DNA of 64,000 bases from the NCBI RefSeq assembly GCF_014898055.3, contig NW_023601543.1:17367433-17431432 (forward strand). Direction: 5' to 3'. This document shows positions 1-11,042 of the stretch, in pieces. Positions within the stretch are counted from its first letter, which is position 1. Each line of letters starts with the position of its first letter. The position numbers and the translations under genes are program-made. This DNA is from Talpa occidentalis (lineage: Eukaryota; Chordata; Mammalia; Eulipotyphla; Talpidae). The notes beneath the pieces are model-generated. The model had not been told where the DNA came from. It saw only the letters and a list, made by a program, of their open reading frames with translations, and searched no databases.

Positions 1-182
1 ATGTTTAAGAAAGAGTAAACAGAATATGAGGAAAAAATTGAGGTAATGAAAGGATTTGATGTATTCAGGGAATCTTGCATATCCAGTGAGCCTTCAGCAT
101 AGGATTGGGGTGGGGAAAGAGTGGAAAATAATGAGAAATGAGATTCCAGAGGTAGACTGGTGCATTATTACAAGTTTCAGTT

Positions 183-405
183 ATACTTAGTGAACACCTA
201 CTATGTGCTAGGACCTGTGTAAAATGCTTTATATGCATTGTTTTTTTCAAAGATTTTTATCAACCTTATATGATATAAGGAATATTATTATTCTCATTTT
301 GTAGTTCAAGAGACTGAGGCAGAGATTAAACTGCTCAAGGTCACCAACTGATAAGGCAGCACTAAGACTCAAATTTAGGTCTATATGACTTCAGAGTCCA
401 TAAAG
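183..405 (+). repeat. MIR SINE relic
   Basis: An old, diverged copy of the mammalian-wide MIR. It carries the typical phrase for 'cctactatgtgctagg' followed by the core with 'attttgtagttcaagagactgaggcagag' type sequence and a 'ctgctcaaggtcacc' block. No target duplication is visible, as expected for its age. It has no coding capacity. The assignment rests on remembered consensus phrases. Confidence 0.7.
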
Positions 406-1845
406 TTGGTTAAATGACACAGTAATGAAGTAGATATAGAACAGAGGGAATAGACTCTGCTGCATTGTGTGAGATAGAAAGATAGTGTTAATGTGGCTTA
501 GGAACTGGTTTGGTGTAGAGGGATAAAGTAGAGTGGGGATGAAAGATGACTCTCAAGTTTCTTAACTTGGGCGATATGGTTTGGGGGATATGGGATACCT
601 ATTTACAGAGATGGGGAATTTAAGAGCGGGAAGAACATGGATTTGGATATTTTACAAACTTCAAGATCTTCCTTCCAGTGGACTGACGGTAGTCTCTAGG
701 CAGCTATAAATATAGATTGAGAGGTCTGGACTGGACATACAATCTGGAACCATCAGCATTTTGGCAATACTAGGTTTAATCATGGATAAAATTACTCAGG
801 GAGAATGTGTGAAGGTAAAGAAGAAGAGCACCCAGGATAAAATTTTCCTTCCTTCGAAATTTAGAAGAACATTTTCTCTGCTAAACAGCATAAATTTTGT
901 GCTGTTATATAGCATTTCTTTTTTTAACCTCTCTGATGCTCCGTGTATTATCTGCCTACTTGAGGACAGATACCTCTCTGATTAATTTCTGTAGACCAAC
1001 CAACATTTAACAAAGAGCTTTGTGCAGAGTGTGAATTCATTACATTGGACTGTCCTGGAGCATGGGATGGTGTTGGGATCAGACTCTGAGTAACCATGAG
1101 TGAGCACTTTTGGGCTGTCAGTTAAGAGGAGCCTGCAGGAGCTGTATTTCAGAGCAAAGGAGGTAAGGATGTGTCTACTACTCCCGTCTTACCAAAGGAT
1201 GGACTATTTCCCTTATTTAAAGTTGGAAATAAAATCATGTCCAAAAGTATAAATTTTGTGTTTTTAGTAGATATTCTCAAACTTGATTGTGGTAAATAAC
1301 AAACTAAGTTTTTTGTTTGTTTGTTTGTTTCTGAAATTTAGGAATAATATTTCAACTGCACCACAATGCAGCTGTTTTAAATGAACTATTCACTGATTAT
1401 TCTGGGATTTGAGAAGACACAAGGCATCAAATAAAGGCTGACTATTGTTATTTCATTGTTGCTAAAAGACAGAATCGATACTTGATTACTCTGAATTAGT
1501 ATATCCAGCCATGCACATCTTTAACCTCAGATTAACTAAATGTAGGACTGTGACCCAACCTACAACAGTAACATTTAGAAATAGAGAATTAACTGATGCA
1601 GAGCCCATTTCTAAAGTGCAGAGTTGCACTGATGCCCAAGCTAGTTTTCTGATAATCATTCTATCCAAAGACACTAGAGAATTATGGCAAGCAGAATTTT
1701 AACTAATTAGCATTTCTATGACTCTTCTCTCTACCCATTTCATAACACAGCTTATAAATGAGATCTTCCTACCTTCAATGGTATTTTGCATCACAGTAGA
1801 GGTTATTTCCTCTGTTAATATTCCAAATAGTTTTACAAATTGACT
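406..1845. other. Unassigned non-coding stretch
   Basis: No repeat or gene is recognisable. Short frames at 761-985 (+) and 1486-1702 (both strands, about 62 codons each) have no domain, start context or splice evidence and look like chance. The block 1490-1720 is repeat-free and of balanced composition, so it could be constrained non-coding sequence, but nothing in this single sequence proves it. Confidence 0.4.
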
Positions 1846-2500
1846 TTCCTTATGTCCCAAAGTATTCATTGAATCATTCAAAATATAACAGTTATGTACT
1901 AAGTATGTGATATGTGTCAGGTAGTACAGTAGTGTAGTAGGCATTGGAGCTATCGTGGTCAGCAAAACTGTCCAGGAACCTGTCTGTACATTCTATAACA
2001 AGGGAGACAGGTAATATACAAACAAATATATAACTAAACTGGACAAAAATTCAGATAGTGATTAGTGCCGTGTAGACAATAAAATGGGATAACAGGGTAG
2101 AGTGATTTGCAGCTGCTCCTGGTGGTGGTGGTGGTGGTGGTAGAGAACTGAGAAACATTAGTGGATTTTCAGCAGAGAAGGCCTCCCTGGGGAGATAACA
2201 CTGCACTGAAACCTGGTGATGGGAAGGATATGGCCAGGCAAAGAGATGGGAGAAGGGAGTCCCAGACAGAAGGAGTAGCAAATGCCAAGGCTCCAAGCCG
2301 GGACTGAGTTGGCAGGTGCAGAGAATATAAAGAAGGTCAGGCTGAATGGAATGAATGTAGCGGCCGGGGAGAGGTGAGCTTGTGCTAGGAGGCGGAGAAG
2401 CAGGCCGAGTCTGGACCACCAGGGCCTCGTGGGCCATGGCACACAGTTGGATTTGATTCCAAGGACGGTGGGCAGTCCCTGGTGGGTTTCCCACTTGGCT
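1846..2500 (+). repeat. L2 LINE 3'-end relic
   Basis: A diverged L2 3' region in plus orientation. It starts with the 'agtatgtgatatgtgtcaggtagt' type phrase, passes through 'aacaagggagacaggta', the segment around 'gcaaatgccaaggctcc', and ends near 'cctcgtgggccatgg', all in the order of the L2 consensus as I remember it. A GGT microsatellite interrupts it at 2119-2141. The antisense 147-codon frame at 2051-2494 lies entirely in this repeat and is not a gene. Confidence 0.65.
2119..2141. repeat. (GGT)n microsatellite
   Basis: Seven to eight GGT units inside the L2 relic. Expect length polymorphism. Confidence 0.9.
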
Positions 2501-3190
2501 TCTGAACTTTGCCTTAGTGACTTTCTGGTCTGCCTCTAATTCTTGCTATAATCAATAGTGTCTAGTTTTCATTGTCCCAGGGAACTCATTAGATCTCCAG
2601 TGGTTTAGAACCTTCCATTCTGTGCTGTCTCTGTCCCTCCAATTCCACCTCTCCCTGTCCTAGCTGTGAGAGGCAGTTCCTTACAGTTCTCAACAGGAGA
2701 AAATCCAGATTCTGGGATCAGATCAGAAAAGGACTCCCTGTGTAATGAAAGGCAACATGAATCTTCCTGGAGTGGTTAAGCACAGTAGCACCCCTAAGAT
2801 GGATGGAGCTGTGACGGTGCGCTGCCCAGTTGGGGGTGTGTCTAAGTACCCGACAGGGAAATATCCACAAGAGGCCATCCATCTCAGAGGGAATTCATGG
2901 GCGATAACCCGCAGTAGTGCCAGTTTTCACATATGCCTCATGAGGACATCTCAGGATGATGGAAGCTTTTGGTGTCTGATAAGTTTTGAAAAAGGTGATT
3001 GGGTTTTCTTTATATCTCTAGCTTGATTCAAGGCACAGAGATTGTATGGGTCTGAGTCCTTAGAAAAGCCTTCTCTGTAGTGTACTGTTGATAATGTTTT
3101 GGATTCCACCATAGTGGGAGTAAGATTTCCTACAGAACTCTCTAATTCCCCTTTCTCAGATTCTATGTGTAACAAAACTGCCTTCTTAGA
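2501..3190. other. Unassigned non-coding stretch
   Basis: No recognised repeat. A 93-codon plus frame (2745-3026) and an overlapping minus frame (2951-3226) show no domain and no flanking splice signals that stand out. Treated as non-coding. Confidence 0.4.
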
Positions 3191-3194
3191 GTTA

Positions 3195-3325
3195 AAAATA
3201 ACCTCTGCTATTTGTACTATGCTCACAAATACTGCTTCATATGCTGTGTAATTTAGTCATCACATCAACCCTACATGGTAGGTTTTATTCTAAGTCAAAG
3301 ATTATGAAACTAAGGCCCATAGGAA
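3195..3325 (+). repeat. MIR-like relic
   Basis: The pattern 'cacatcaaccctacatgg' then 'ttatgaaactaaggccc' follows the MIR core in plus orientation. Strongly diverged. Confidence 0.5.
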
Positions 3326-3998
3326 ACGCCCCTGAAAAATATCAATCTACATAAAATGTAGGGAAATGAACAAATGTGGAGAATATTTTGGAAATAGAGC
3401 CAACAGTTTTTTTTTAATAGATTATATGTGGAAAATAAATAATATAGCTTCTTTGTCATTCTTACAGTGAAACTGAAATAGTTAAGTTTAATCTATAGGT
3501 ACTTCTAGAAAGCAGCTATTAATTCTTTTAATACGTAGTTGTATTTGGGTTTCCAACAACAAAAATTAAAACTTTTAGACAGGCTCTCCCTTTCCTATTG
3601 TTTTCTTTTTCTTTTTTTAGTTATTTCATCCTAGGAATATCTCTAGAATCAGTCACCATTTGTTAACATTCTGTTGCTTATATTAGCTATTATGATTAAC
3701 GTTGTAAAATGTTCTTTTTTAATGTAAGGAAATTGCCTCTTTCCATCAGTGGACCTTTGAAATGGGAGGAGTGCTTACTAATGAACAGAGACTCCAGTTA
3801 GACTGTGACAGATGGGCTCCAAGGAGGTTGGAAATTTCATGAAGAATATGTGACAGTGACTTAAATAGAAGGATGGAATTAAAGAGAGATCTCAGTTTCC
3901 CTTGATTTCTGTAACCAGTGCTGTGCTCCATGTAAATCAGTTCCCTTTCACAGAGTGGTTATTCTTAAGAAAAAGTTTTGGAAGTTACTGGGAAATTC
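3326..3998. other. Unassigned AT-rich stretch
   Basis: AT-rich DNA with short T and A runs. The only frame over 60 codons is 3746-3931 (-), which has no recognisable features. Nothing else seen. Confidence 0.4.
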
Positions 3999-3999
3999 T

Positions 4000-4046
4000 T
4001 CCAGAATTCAGGAGGTCAATCTTGCTTGCTTAATGCAAAATTAAGA
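4000..4046 (+). repeat. Left arm of 47-bp inverted repeat
   Basis: Runs from 'tccagaattcaggag' to 'gcaaaattaaga'. Its reverse complement occurs at 4392-4438 with one mismatch in 47 positions (g/a in the '(g/a)tcaatc' part). The arms enclose 345 bp. Weaker matching continues about ten bases into the loop. The two arms could pair as a cruciform or as a hairpin in a transcript. Confidence 0.95.
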
Positions 4047-4074
4047 GTTAACTACAGAGTTCTTGAACTTAGGT

Positions 4075-4275
4075 TACCTCCTACAATATGTCGTGCACTG
4101 TGGCAAAAGTTTTGTGAGTTTTATGCCATTCACTTTCCACAAAAACACTGGAAGGAGGTATTAAGTCCTTCTTACTGATGAGAGTATGCCACTGAACTTT
4201 AAGGAGGTTAAGTAACTTGCTTAAGGGACAAAGCTAGTATAGGGGCAAATTCAAAATTCAACCCAGTGGACTCCA
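4075..4275 (+). repeat. MIR relic within inverted-repeat loop
   Basis: Plus-strand MIR pattern: 'aatatgtcgtgcactg', 'cattcactttcc', then 'aggttaagtaacttgc' and 'ggactccacatc'. It sits between the two arms of the 47-bp inverted repeat and is not itself palindromic. Confidence 0.55.
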
Positions 4276-4391
4276 CATCTATTTTTGTGTGTGTGTCCTG
4301 GTGGTGACATGAATTAACTGTCTTAATGAAAACTGCTCATTTATTTGTATTTTAAATCTGCATCGTAACCAAGATTTTGACTCTAGTTTAG

Positions 4392-4438
4392 TCTTAATTT
4401 TGCATTAAGCAAGCAAGATTGATCTCCTGAATTCTGGA
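4392..4438 (-). repeat. Right arm of 47-bp inverted repeat
   Basis: Reverse-complement partner of 4000-4046, one mismatch. No A-tail, target duplication or known terminal inverted repeat marks the outer edges, so it does not look like an ordinary transposon end. Confidence 0.95.
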
Positions 4439-4767
4439 AATGAGATGCATTATGGAACCACTTTATATGATACTTTGTTTTGCTAATGGTTTTCAGAAAA
4501 CAATCACCCTTAATATTATAGTTCTTGATTGTTTGATTAGTTTTTTCATGGATCTGATAAAATATCTAGATGATTATAATGAAAAATGAACCCTAAAATG
4601 TGAAAAATCATACTAAAGGCCACAGAGAACTCCAAACATTAGCCATCATGGGAACCCAGACACCTGATTATGTACTGAGATGCCATTAACACCTGTAGTG
4701 TTAGCTCCAAATGAGAAGAAAATGGGACTAGAGTTGTTTACAGCTTTCATGATGAATTTATAATATT

Positions 4768-5075
4768 TTATAAAGATTATTTTTGTTTATTTATACATAC
4801 AGAAACTGGGGTGTAGGCCAGAGGTGTGGGGGGCTATGAGGGGATTCACCAGCCAGAGGAGTTGGGGTGTGTAAGAGGATTCACCAGAGACAGAGTAGGG
4901 AGCAGAACAGGTGGATTGACTGAAATAAACTGCTGAGGGGAGCAGCGGGTGAGACAGGAGAGGTCTGCTGCACCGTATGGTTTAGCTCCCTGGCCGGGGA
5001 TGGAACACATGCTGCAGTGGCACTGATAGCTTCATAGTGCTGAGACTTAACCCCTTGCACCACCAGGGAGGCCCA
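4768..5075 (-). mobile_element. tRNA-derived T+ SINE
   Basis: Minus-strand copy: the T-rich tail is at the left and the tRNA-like head (complement of 'gggcctccctggtgg') ends at about 5075. Flanked by a 13-bp target duplication 'aatttataatatt' at 4755-4767 and 5076-5088, the mark of L1-type target-primed insertion. It is longer than its relatives because of an internal duplication around 4831-4890 ('gaggattcacca' appears twice). The 60-codon minus frame here is a by-product. Confidence 0.88.
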
Positions 5076-5088
5076 AATTTATAATATT

Positions 5089-7284
5089 GAAACCGAATGA
5101 ACTTCAGGTACCATTTTATAATATCTATATCAGAAAGAAAATTACTAGAGCTGAGAGAATCTAGGAAAAGTCAATACAAACTGAAAAGGGAGATTGCTAT
5201 AATTGGATTTTTAAAAATTAAGAGCATGTATACTCAACATTCACACTTACCTTTTGCATTATAGTGGTAAGCAGTTTTTATTACAGAGGAACATATGTTT
5301 GTAATGTCAAGTGTGTTGCCTCAATAAGAAAAATTTATTGAGAGTCAGAATTTTGGATTTTAATGTCATTTCAGATTGGATTTTCATCATGAAAATTTGT
5401 TAGTTTGTTTCTTACACTTCGGAATTTTCCTTACTATTTTCACTTAAGTTTCCATCTCCAGGACAGAATCTTGTAAGATCACCTCTTACCCTTATCTCTT
5501 GGTGACTGGATACTGAGATGGGACATTATGAACTTGATCTGACAACTTAATAAGATGTAATAAGACCTGAAATAGGGGCAGTGACCTCCCAACTGAGAAG
5601 ATCTAGATAGGTACTGAATCTTTTCAAGGATATGTCTAACTGAATTCCCTTTAAGACTTCCCTTTAAAGCATTAAATGTCTTTTCCTGTTTCAAACTACA
5701 GTGTGATCTGTTGGAATATTGGCGAGGAATAGGTCATTAGCGAAAACTCCAATGAAGACAATTGGCTTTGGGTTTGATTTTCCTGTTTTTGTGGTTAGCT
5801 TAGCACCAGATGGTGCCCTAGTGAGTTCTGTATAAATAATACAATCATAGGGTTGAGTGATTCTCTACCAGTCACAGACTCAAGCAGAAAATAGCACTTG
5901 TCTTTCCATAGAGGTCCATGTAGATTCTCTTTCTGAATTGTTCTTATGCAGCTCTAATCCTTAAATTGTTATGGTTGGTGTTTTTTTTTTTTCTGTCTTT
6001 ATTGGGTAAGCAAGCAGCCAAATTCTGACAGTTACCCAGAGGGAAGGGCTATTGGTTTCAGGATCTTTAGCTGATTTATTTATCCATGGCAGAGAGGAAG
6101 AAAGGCAAAGAAGCAAAAATCTCTGCATTCCCTCTATTGTTCCTGAAAGGGAACCGTGGCCCCCACACTCCCATGACAGTTGGTGCACATTAGGGGGTGA
6201 TGGAACTGGCTTTGCTTACAGAAGCCCGGTGGCAACCCCTCACAGGCTCTCAAGGTCCTGCCCAAGTGCAAAGTCCAGCCCATGATCCTTACTGATCTTT
6301 CTTCCTTCTTAGGGTTGTGTTGAAAGCTACAGCTTGCTTCTCAAAATCCAACTCTTCACTATATATTGTTTGATACTGTATTTTTCCTTTGCCTGTCCCT
6401 TTGGATGTAAGTCTTCTCTTACCTACAGGACTCCCGATTTGCTCAAAGTCGTTTTCTTACAACCTGAACTACTTGACACAGATTGGGCATTTAATAACTG
6501 TTGTTAACTTGACAACACATATGTGGGTCACATTTCCCACACATTGGAGCACAATTTTAATGGCCAGTCCTTCATTCAGTGAATGGAGTGCTGTCATTGT
6601 GGTACAAAGAATTCTAGTTTCTTAAGCATGATTAAAAACAAGAAAAAGAATAAGCCTTCCCGGATCTTCCTTTTTTCTTTACTGTCCTGAACATTTGACC
6701 CATATAGTAGCAAACCACAGAAAAGATGATGTACTACATTTGGGAAAAATAGGCAGAATCACTAAGAGCCTTTCTTCTTTTGAAATGCCTCTATTTCTAC
6801 TTTGGAAGCACAAATAAACATGCAAAATGTCCAACACTCACATTGACCTATGATAAAGTTGATCCACTCAGGTGTCTTTCTGAGTAAGTTTGGGGTTCCA
6901 TTTCCAAGTGATTATTACTTCCTATGTATTAGATGTTTGAGGTGACCTCAAAAAGTTCATTAAGCTATTCAGAGCAGGCTATTTAAACCAGTAATTTAAA
7001 TTATGTTCAAATGTCTCATTTCACATATTTCCCAGAATATTTTGTGGTCTACAGCAAGTTTCTCAAAGTGTGTCCTCTGTATTGTTAGTATTCTATAAGC
7101 TATGAATAGATGCTTCATGAAAGAAATTGATTGTTTGGTTGTTTGGAGAAAGGTTACATACTCTATTTTCCTCTTGGAGCATCACATAGCATATTAAAGG
7201 CTCCAAAGAGTCCTGAAGCCAAAAGAGCTGCTTAATTTGTTTAACTTGGCATTTAGCAAACATATTTGACCTTAGAAAAAGAAA
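5089..7284. other. Unassigned non-coding stretch
   Basis: About 2.2 kb with no repeat I can name and no convincing exon. Frames at 5479-5694, 5961-6285 and 6389-6625 are short, lack domains and overlap on both strands. A T-run at 5982-5992 may mark an old unrecognised insertion. Confidence 0.35.
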
Positions 7285-7440
7285 TAATATTTAGTGAGTA
7301 TTCTTTGCCAGCTGTACATTAGCTTATTGAATTTTTACAATAAGACTCCAAATTAGGTATTATTATCTCTGTTTAAAGATGGGGAACTGAGATTGTGTTG
7401 TAGAAAAATGTTTGTTCCAGGTCATATAGTGACAGAGTCT
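7285..7440 (+). repeat. MIR relic
   Basis: 'tattatctctgtttaaagat' then 'ggggaactgag' and 'ccaggtcatatagtgacag' follow the MIR core in plus orientation. Diverged. Confidence 0.6.
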
Positions 7441-8920
7441 TGTATACTGAGTTTTATGTTAGCTCTGACATCAATGAATAATAGAGGCCTTTTTGGACAA
7501 ATAAGTCAACCTTGTCTTAATTACCTTACCTATAAGCCACAGTAAAATAAGTTTAGTTTGAATATGAAAGAAGTTGAATTTAATACCATATTTTGAAAAA
7601 GAACCACCTCACAGTAGCATTTGTGTTTTACAAAAAATATAAGGAAGAAGAGGGCAACAAATAGTCCCAAGAAACAGGTTTGTTCATAATGCAGACAGAA
7701 AAATAGTTGTAACTCCCCTAAGTGCTCACCAGAAAATCTGCATTTTCATTTCTAAGTATTGCATAGTTTTCGTGTAGTTAGATTCTTACTCTCACAGATT
7801 GATCAAATTGGAATAGTACAGAATTAAGGCACCCAGTGGTACTATAGTGAAATGTTAAGACTAAAAAGACTTTGACTAGACATTGAAGCTTTGATACGTA
7901 ACTGAAACCTTCCTTACTTTTAGGGCTTTAAGCCAGAAGCTGAACTTCTTTCAACTTATTTTTGTATAATTCATTAAGTAGGCATTACATAAACCACTTG
8001 TGCCTCTGTCTGACTCTACTAATTCCTGCCCTGTGGTATCTGATTCTTGGGAGTCCATTATCTCTCTCAACTTGTCAAATTTACCATATGAAGTAAACCC
8101 ATTTCCAAGCTTGATATTGAATGATTTTGCTATACATACATTACCCCGCCCCAATTTTTGAGGCTCTTATAAAATTGTCTTGCCTGTATTTTCCATAAAT
8201 AAAGAAATAAATAACACAGTATATAATGTAGCACACACTAGTTCCAGTTCTCTCTAAACTTATATCTACCTGGATGTGGTGATGGGTTTATGACAAAGGG
8301 GGTGAAGACTGCTAATTAGGTGTCTACCTTACCAAATTTGAAACTAGTTTCCTCATTAACTAAGTTGAACTGAATCCTGTTTTCAGTCTAGAAGTAATTA
8401 CCAAGGCAGTACACAACTGAACTGAGGCAGACTGCATTTTGCATTCTGCATCCCTGAACTAACATTAGCTGATATCATAAATATTGATATATAGTATAAT
8501 ACTCCACCAAGTTTATTAAAAGAATAATTTAAAAGTCCACAGTGGTTTTATCATCCAGGGTTGTACCATTCTCAGATGTGTGATGATGTTTCTGTGGTTT
8601 TCCTAGATTTTGTATTTATGAGTTGTTTAGGGCTCTGGCATTATTTTATGTCAGAATTCATTAACCTTTAAAAAGTTTCTGATATGGTTAGGCATTATTG
8701 TCACCTCTGGTTTCTAGACACATAGAATGCATCCTAAAAAGAGGAGATGGAACTAATACCATTCATGTTCTCTGGAAGCTGCTTTCTTTGGCCACTTTGT
8801 CTCTGAGGTGTAGTGGCAGATGAACTGAAGAGGGCAGAACTGCCTTTGATGTGATGACATTCCAGTTTCTTTGTTAGAACCCCAAATTACAAGCTCATTC
8901 TGTGATAACTATATTTCTTG
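7441..8920. other. Unassigned non-coding stretch
   Basis: No repeat or gene recognised. The 67-codon minus frame at 7951-8154 has no supporting feature. Confidence 0.35.
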
Positions 8921-8935
8921 AAAGGTGTGCATCCA

Positions 8936-9191
8936 GGGCCTCCCTGGTGGCACAAGGGGTTAAGACACAACCTATGAAGCTATCCGCAGCTCTGCAGCAC
9001 AAGTTCGATCCCTGGCCCGGGAGCTACCCACATGGTGCAGCAGACCTCTCCTGACTCACTTGCTGCTCCCCTCAGCATTGTATTTCAGTCAGCCTGCCTG
9101 TTCTGTTCCCCACTCCATCTCTGGTGAATCTTCTCACCCCCCCCCACACCTCTGGCATGTATGCATAAATAAATAAATCTTTAAAAAAAGG
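8936..9191 (+). mobile_element. T+ SINE, first of a tandem pair
   Basis: Head 'gggcctccctggtggcac', B-box-like 'agttcgatccc', body ending in 'ataaataaataaatcttt' plus A-tail. The left target sequence 'aaaggtgtgcatcca' (8921-8935) recurs, slightly diverged, only after the second SINE (9469-9483). The two SINEs therefore occupy one original site. Confidence 0.88.
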
Positions 9192-9198
9192 AAAGGTG

Positions 9199-9468
9199 GG
9201 CTTCCCCTGGTGGCACAGGCGGTTGAGCGCAGCACTGTGAAGCTGTCCGCAGCCTCTGCAGTGCAGGTTCTATCCCCGCCAGCCAGCGAGAATCCCGCAT
9301 GGCAGGGCAGACCCCTCCTCTCTCTCCTGCTGCTCCCCTCAGCAGTGTATTTCGTCAGTTTGCCTGTTCTGATCCCTTCTCTGTCTCTGGTGAATCCTCT
9401 CATCCTCCCGTGCATCTGGCCTGTACCCCGGTTCTTGTATAAATAAATAAATATTTTTTTTTTTAAAA
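9199..9468 (+). mobile_element. T+ SINE, second of a tandem pair
   Basis: A second head-to-tail copy starting 'ggcttcccctggtgg' directly after the repeated target word 'aaaggtg' (9192-9198). B box 'ggttctatccc'. Tail of AATAAATAAATA, T run and A run. It probably inserted into the downstream target duplication or tail of the first copy. Confidence 0.88.
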
Positions 9469-9483
9469 AAAGGTGCACATCCA

Positions 9484-10500
9484 TATCTTCACTGTAAAGA
9501 ATAAAAGTGAAAAATGCCACTATTTAAAGAATGGTTTCAATATACATGAGAGGGTAATTGCCATGGAATCTGTGCACAGTCTCATTTCTCACAAGGCAGC
9601 TCCATGGGTAGATTAAGCCTACAGTCTGAATCCTGCTCAATAGAGCCTACAGGAATGGATAGAATGGACAATAAAGAACAAACAGACAGACGTAAAAACA
9701 AAAAGCCTTCCACTCCTTCCTAAGCCCTTTGGTCTTTATGCAGCTCAAAAGATGAAGCAAGTATCAGAAGTAGTTCTTAACACTTATTAAATACAGATTG
9801 AGCTTTCTGCTGCTAAGCAGTGACTTAAGAAGGGCTGAGGCTGAAGTTAGATCTATTTTAATATTGATTCTGGCCTGAAATAAATGTTTATGTCCTTGAA
9901 ATAATCTGCTGGTGGTTGTTTATTCGTTGTTTTCTTTCTATATTAAATAGGAAGTCCTTTGGTCTCCTTCAAATTCTAGATGGGCTAATTAGCCATTTTG
10001 TAAACCAATATACTACAGTATTTCATCTGGATAAATTAATTTGTAGTCTTGCATTGAAATGTAATTAAAATGTTGTTGCGACTAGTTTTTAGTCCCTAAT
10101 CAGCAATTGCCGTTACTCTGTACATGAATTGGATGGTAAATTTCATTAGCTTGTTTTCCTGGGCAAAAGATAGTGTCTAATCACAGTCTCTGATCCATAG
10201 AGCTGCAGCACAATCCTTTGGCTTCAGTTTGCTGAACAAAATTTGCCCATGCTCTATTTTAAAGATATAAGAATAAAAATGTTCCTTTTTCCTTTAATAT
10301 TATGTTTTTCATTTCCTTGACGCTGTCTTTATGCTTGACAATACCTACCATGTGAACTTGAAAAGAAATGAGGCTTTTTTTGCTGTAGTTTAAGCTAATA
10401 TTCACTTATTTTGTGCTTCTGAAATAAATGCCAAGTACAATTGCAGTCAATCCATCAGTTTGTCTGCCACTGCTATTTAAAAGTAAATTTCAACATTGAA
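9484..10500. other. Unique sequence, possible conserved non-coding element
   Basis: Repeat-free by eye. The part 9990-10270 is dense in homeodomain-type words (ctaattag, ttaattt, taattaaa) and has even composition with no A-tail. This resembles conserved regulatory DNA but cannot be shown from one sequence. Confidence 0.3.
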
Positions 10501-10504
10501 TCTT

Positions 10505-10595
10505 ATCCGTTCACTCCTTTATTCTGTCACTCAACAAATATTTATGTATGACTACACTGTTCAAGATACTGTGCTAAGTAGACTCAGTGATTTTT
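10505..10595 (+). repeat. L2 relic (short)
   Basis: 'cactcaacaaatatttatgt' followed by 'gatactgtgctaagtagac' matches the 3' portion of L2. Only a fragment. Confidence 0.5.
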
Positions 10596-10831
10596 TTTTG
10601 TGAACATAGCAAAACAATTTCTTAAGTTTAAAATTTGAAGTTAGTCAAAATAAAAATTTTAAAATAGCAGATTTTTAGCAGAGGCCAAATGGGTGACAAT
10701 ATTTACCGCTACGAATAGTGCATTTTCACTATTTAGTAACTAATTGTGTAAGGAGCAACATATTTGTTGAATTAGTGACCTTTTTTGAAATTTAAATTGC
10801 TTGACTGGTAGTACTTTAAGAATACACTAAC

Positions 10832-11030
10832 GGGGCGGGGGGGGGGTGGGAGGGGAGATGGGAGAGGGATCAGAGGGAGGGAGAGAGGAGCACAGGGGAC
10901 TGAGGTGATGTGCACAGGTGCATTGGGGAAGGAAACTCTATGGGGACTACACCTGAGGGGGTTGGGGGAAGGGCAAATATTGTTCAAAAATGAACAATGA
11001 TGTAAAGAAAATAAAAAAGATGAAGAAATA
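10832..11030 (+). mobile_element. L1 3'-end stub, older subfamily
   Basis: G-rich L1 3' UTR in plus orientation: a G-rich tract at about 10831-10853 followed by 'cacaggggactgaggtgatg' type sequence and an A-rich end. Flanked by a 12-bp target duplication with one mismatch, 'gaatacactaac' (10820-10831) and 'gagtacactaac' (11031-11042). Severely 5'-truncated, no coding part remains. Confidence 0.75.
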
Positions 11031-11042
11031 GAGTACACTAAC

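Noticed and set aside
1486..1702. Overlapping open frames on both strands (62-63 codons) as a conserved small exon
   Set aside because: No splice sites at matching positions and no recognisable peptide; kept only as possibly constrained non-coding DNA.
2051..2494. 147-codon minus-strand frame with proline-rich sequence
   Set aside because: It is the antisense of an L2 relic with a GGT microsatellite; composition explains the proline/serine richness.
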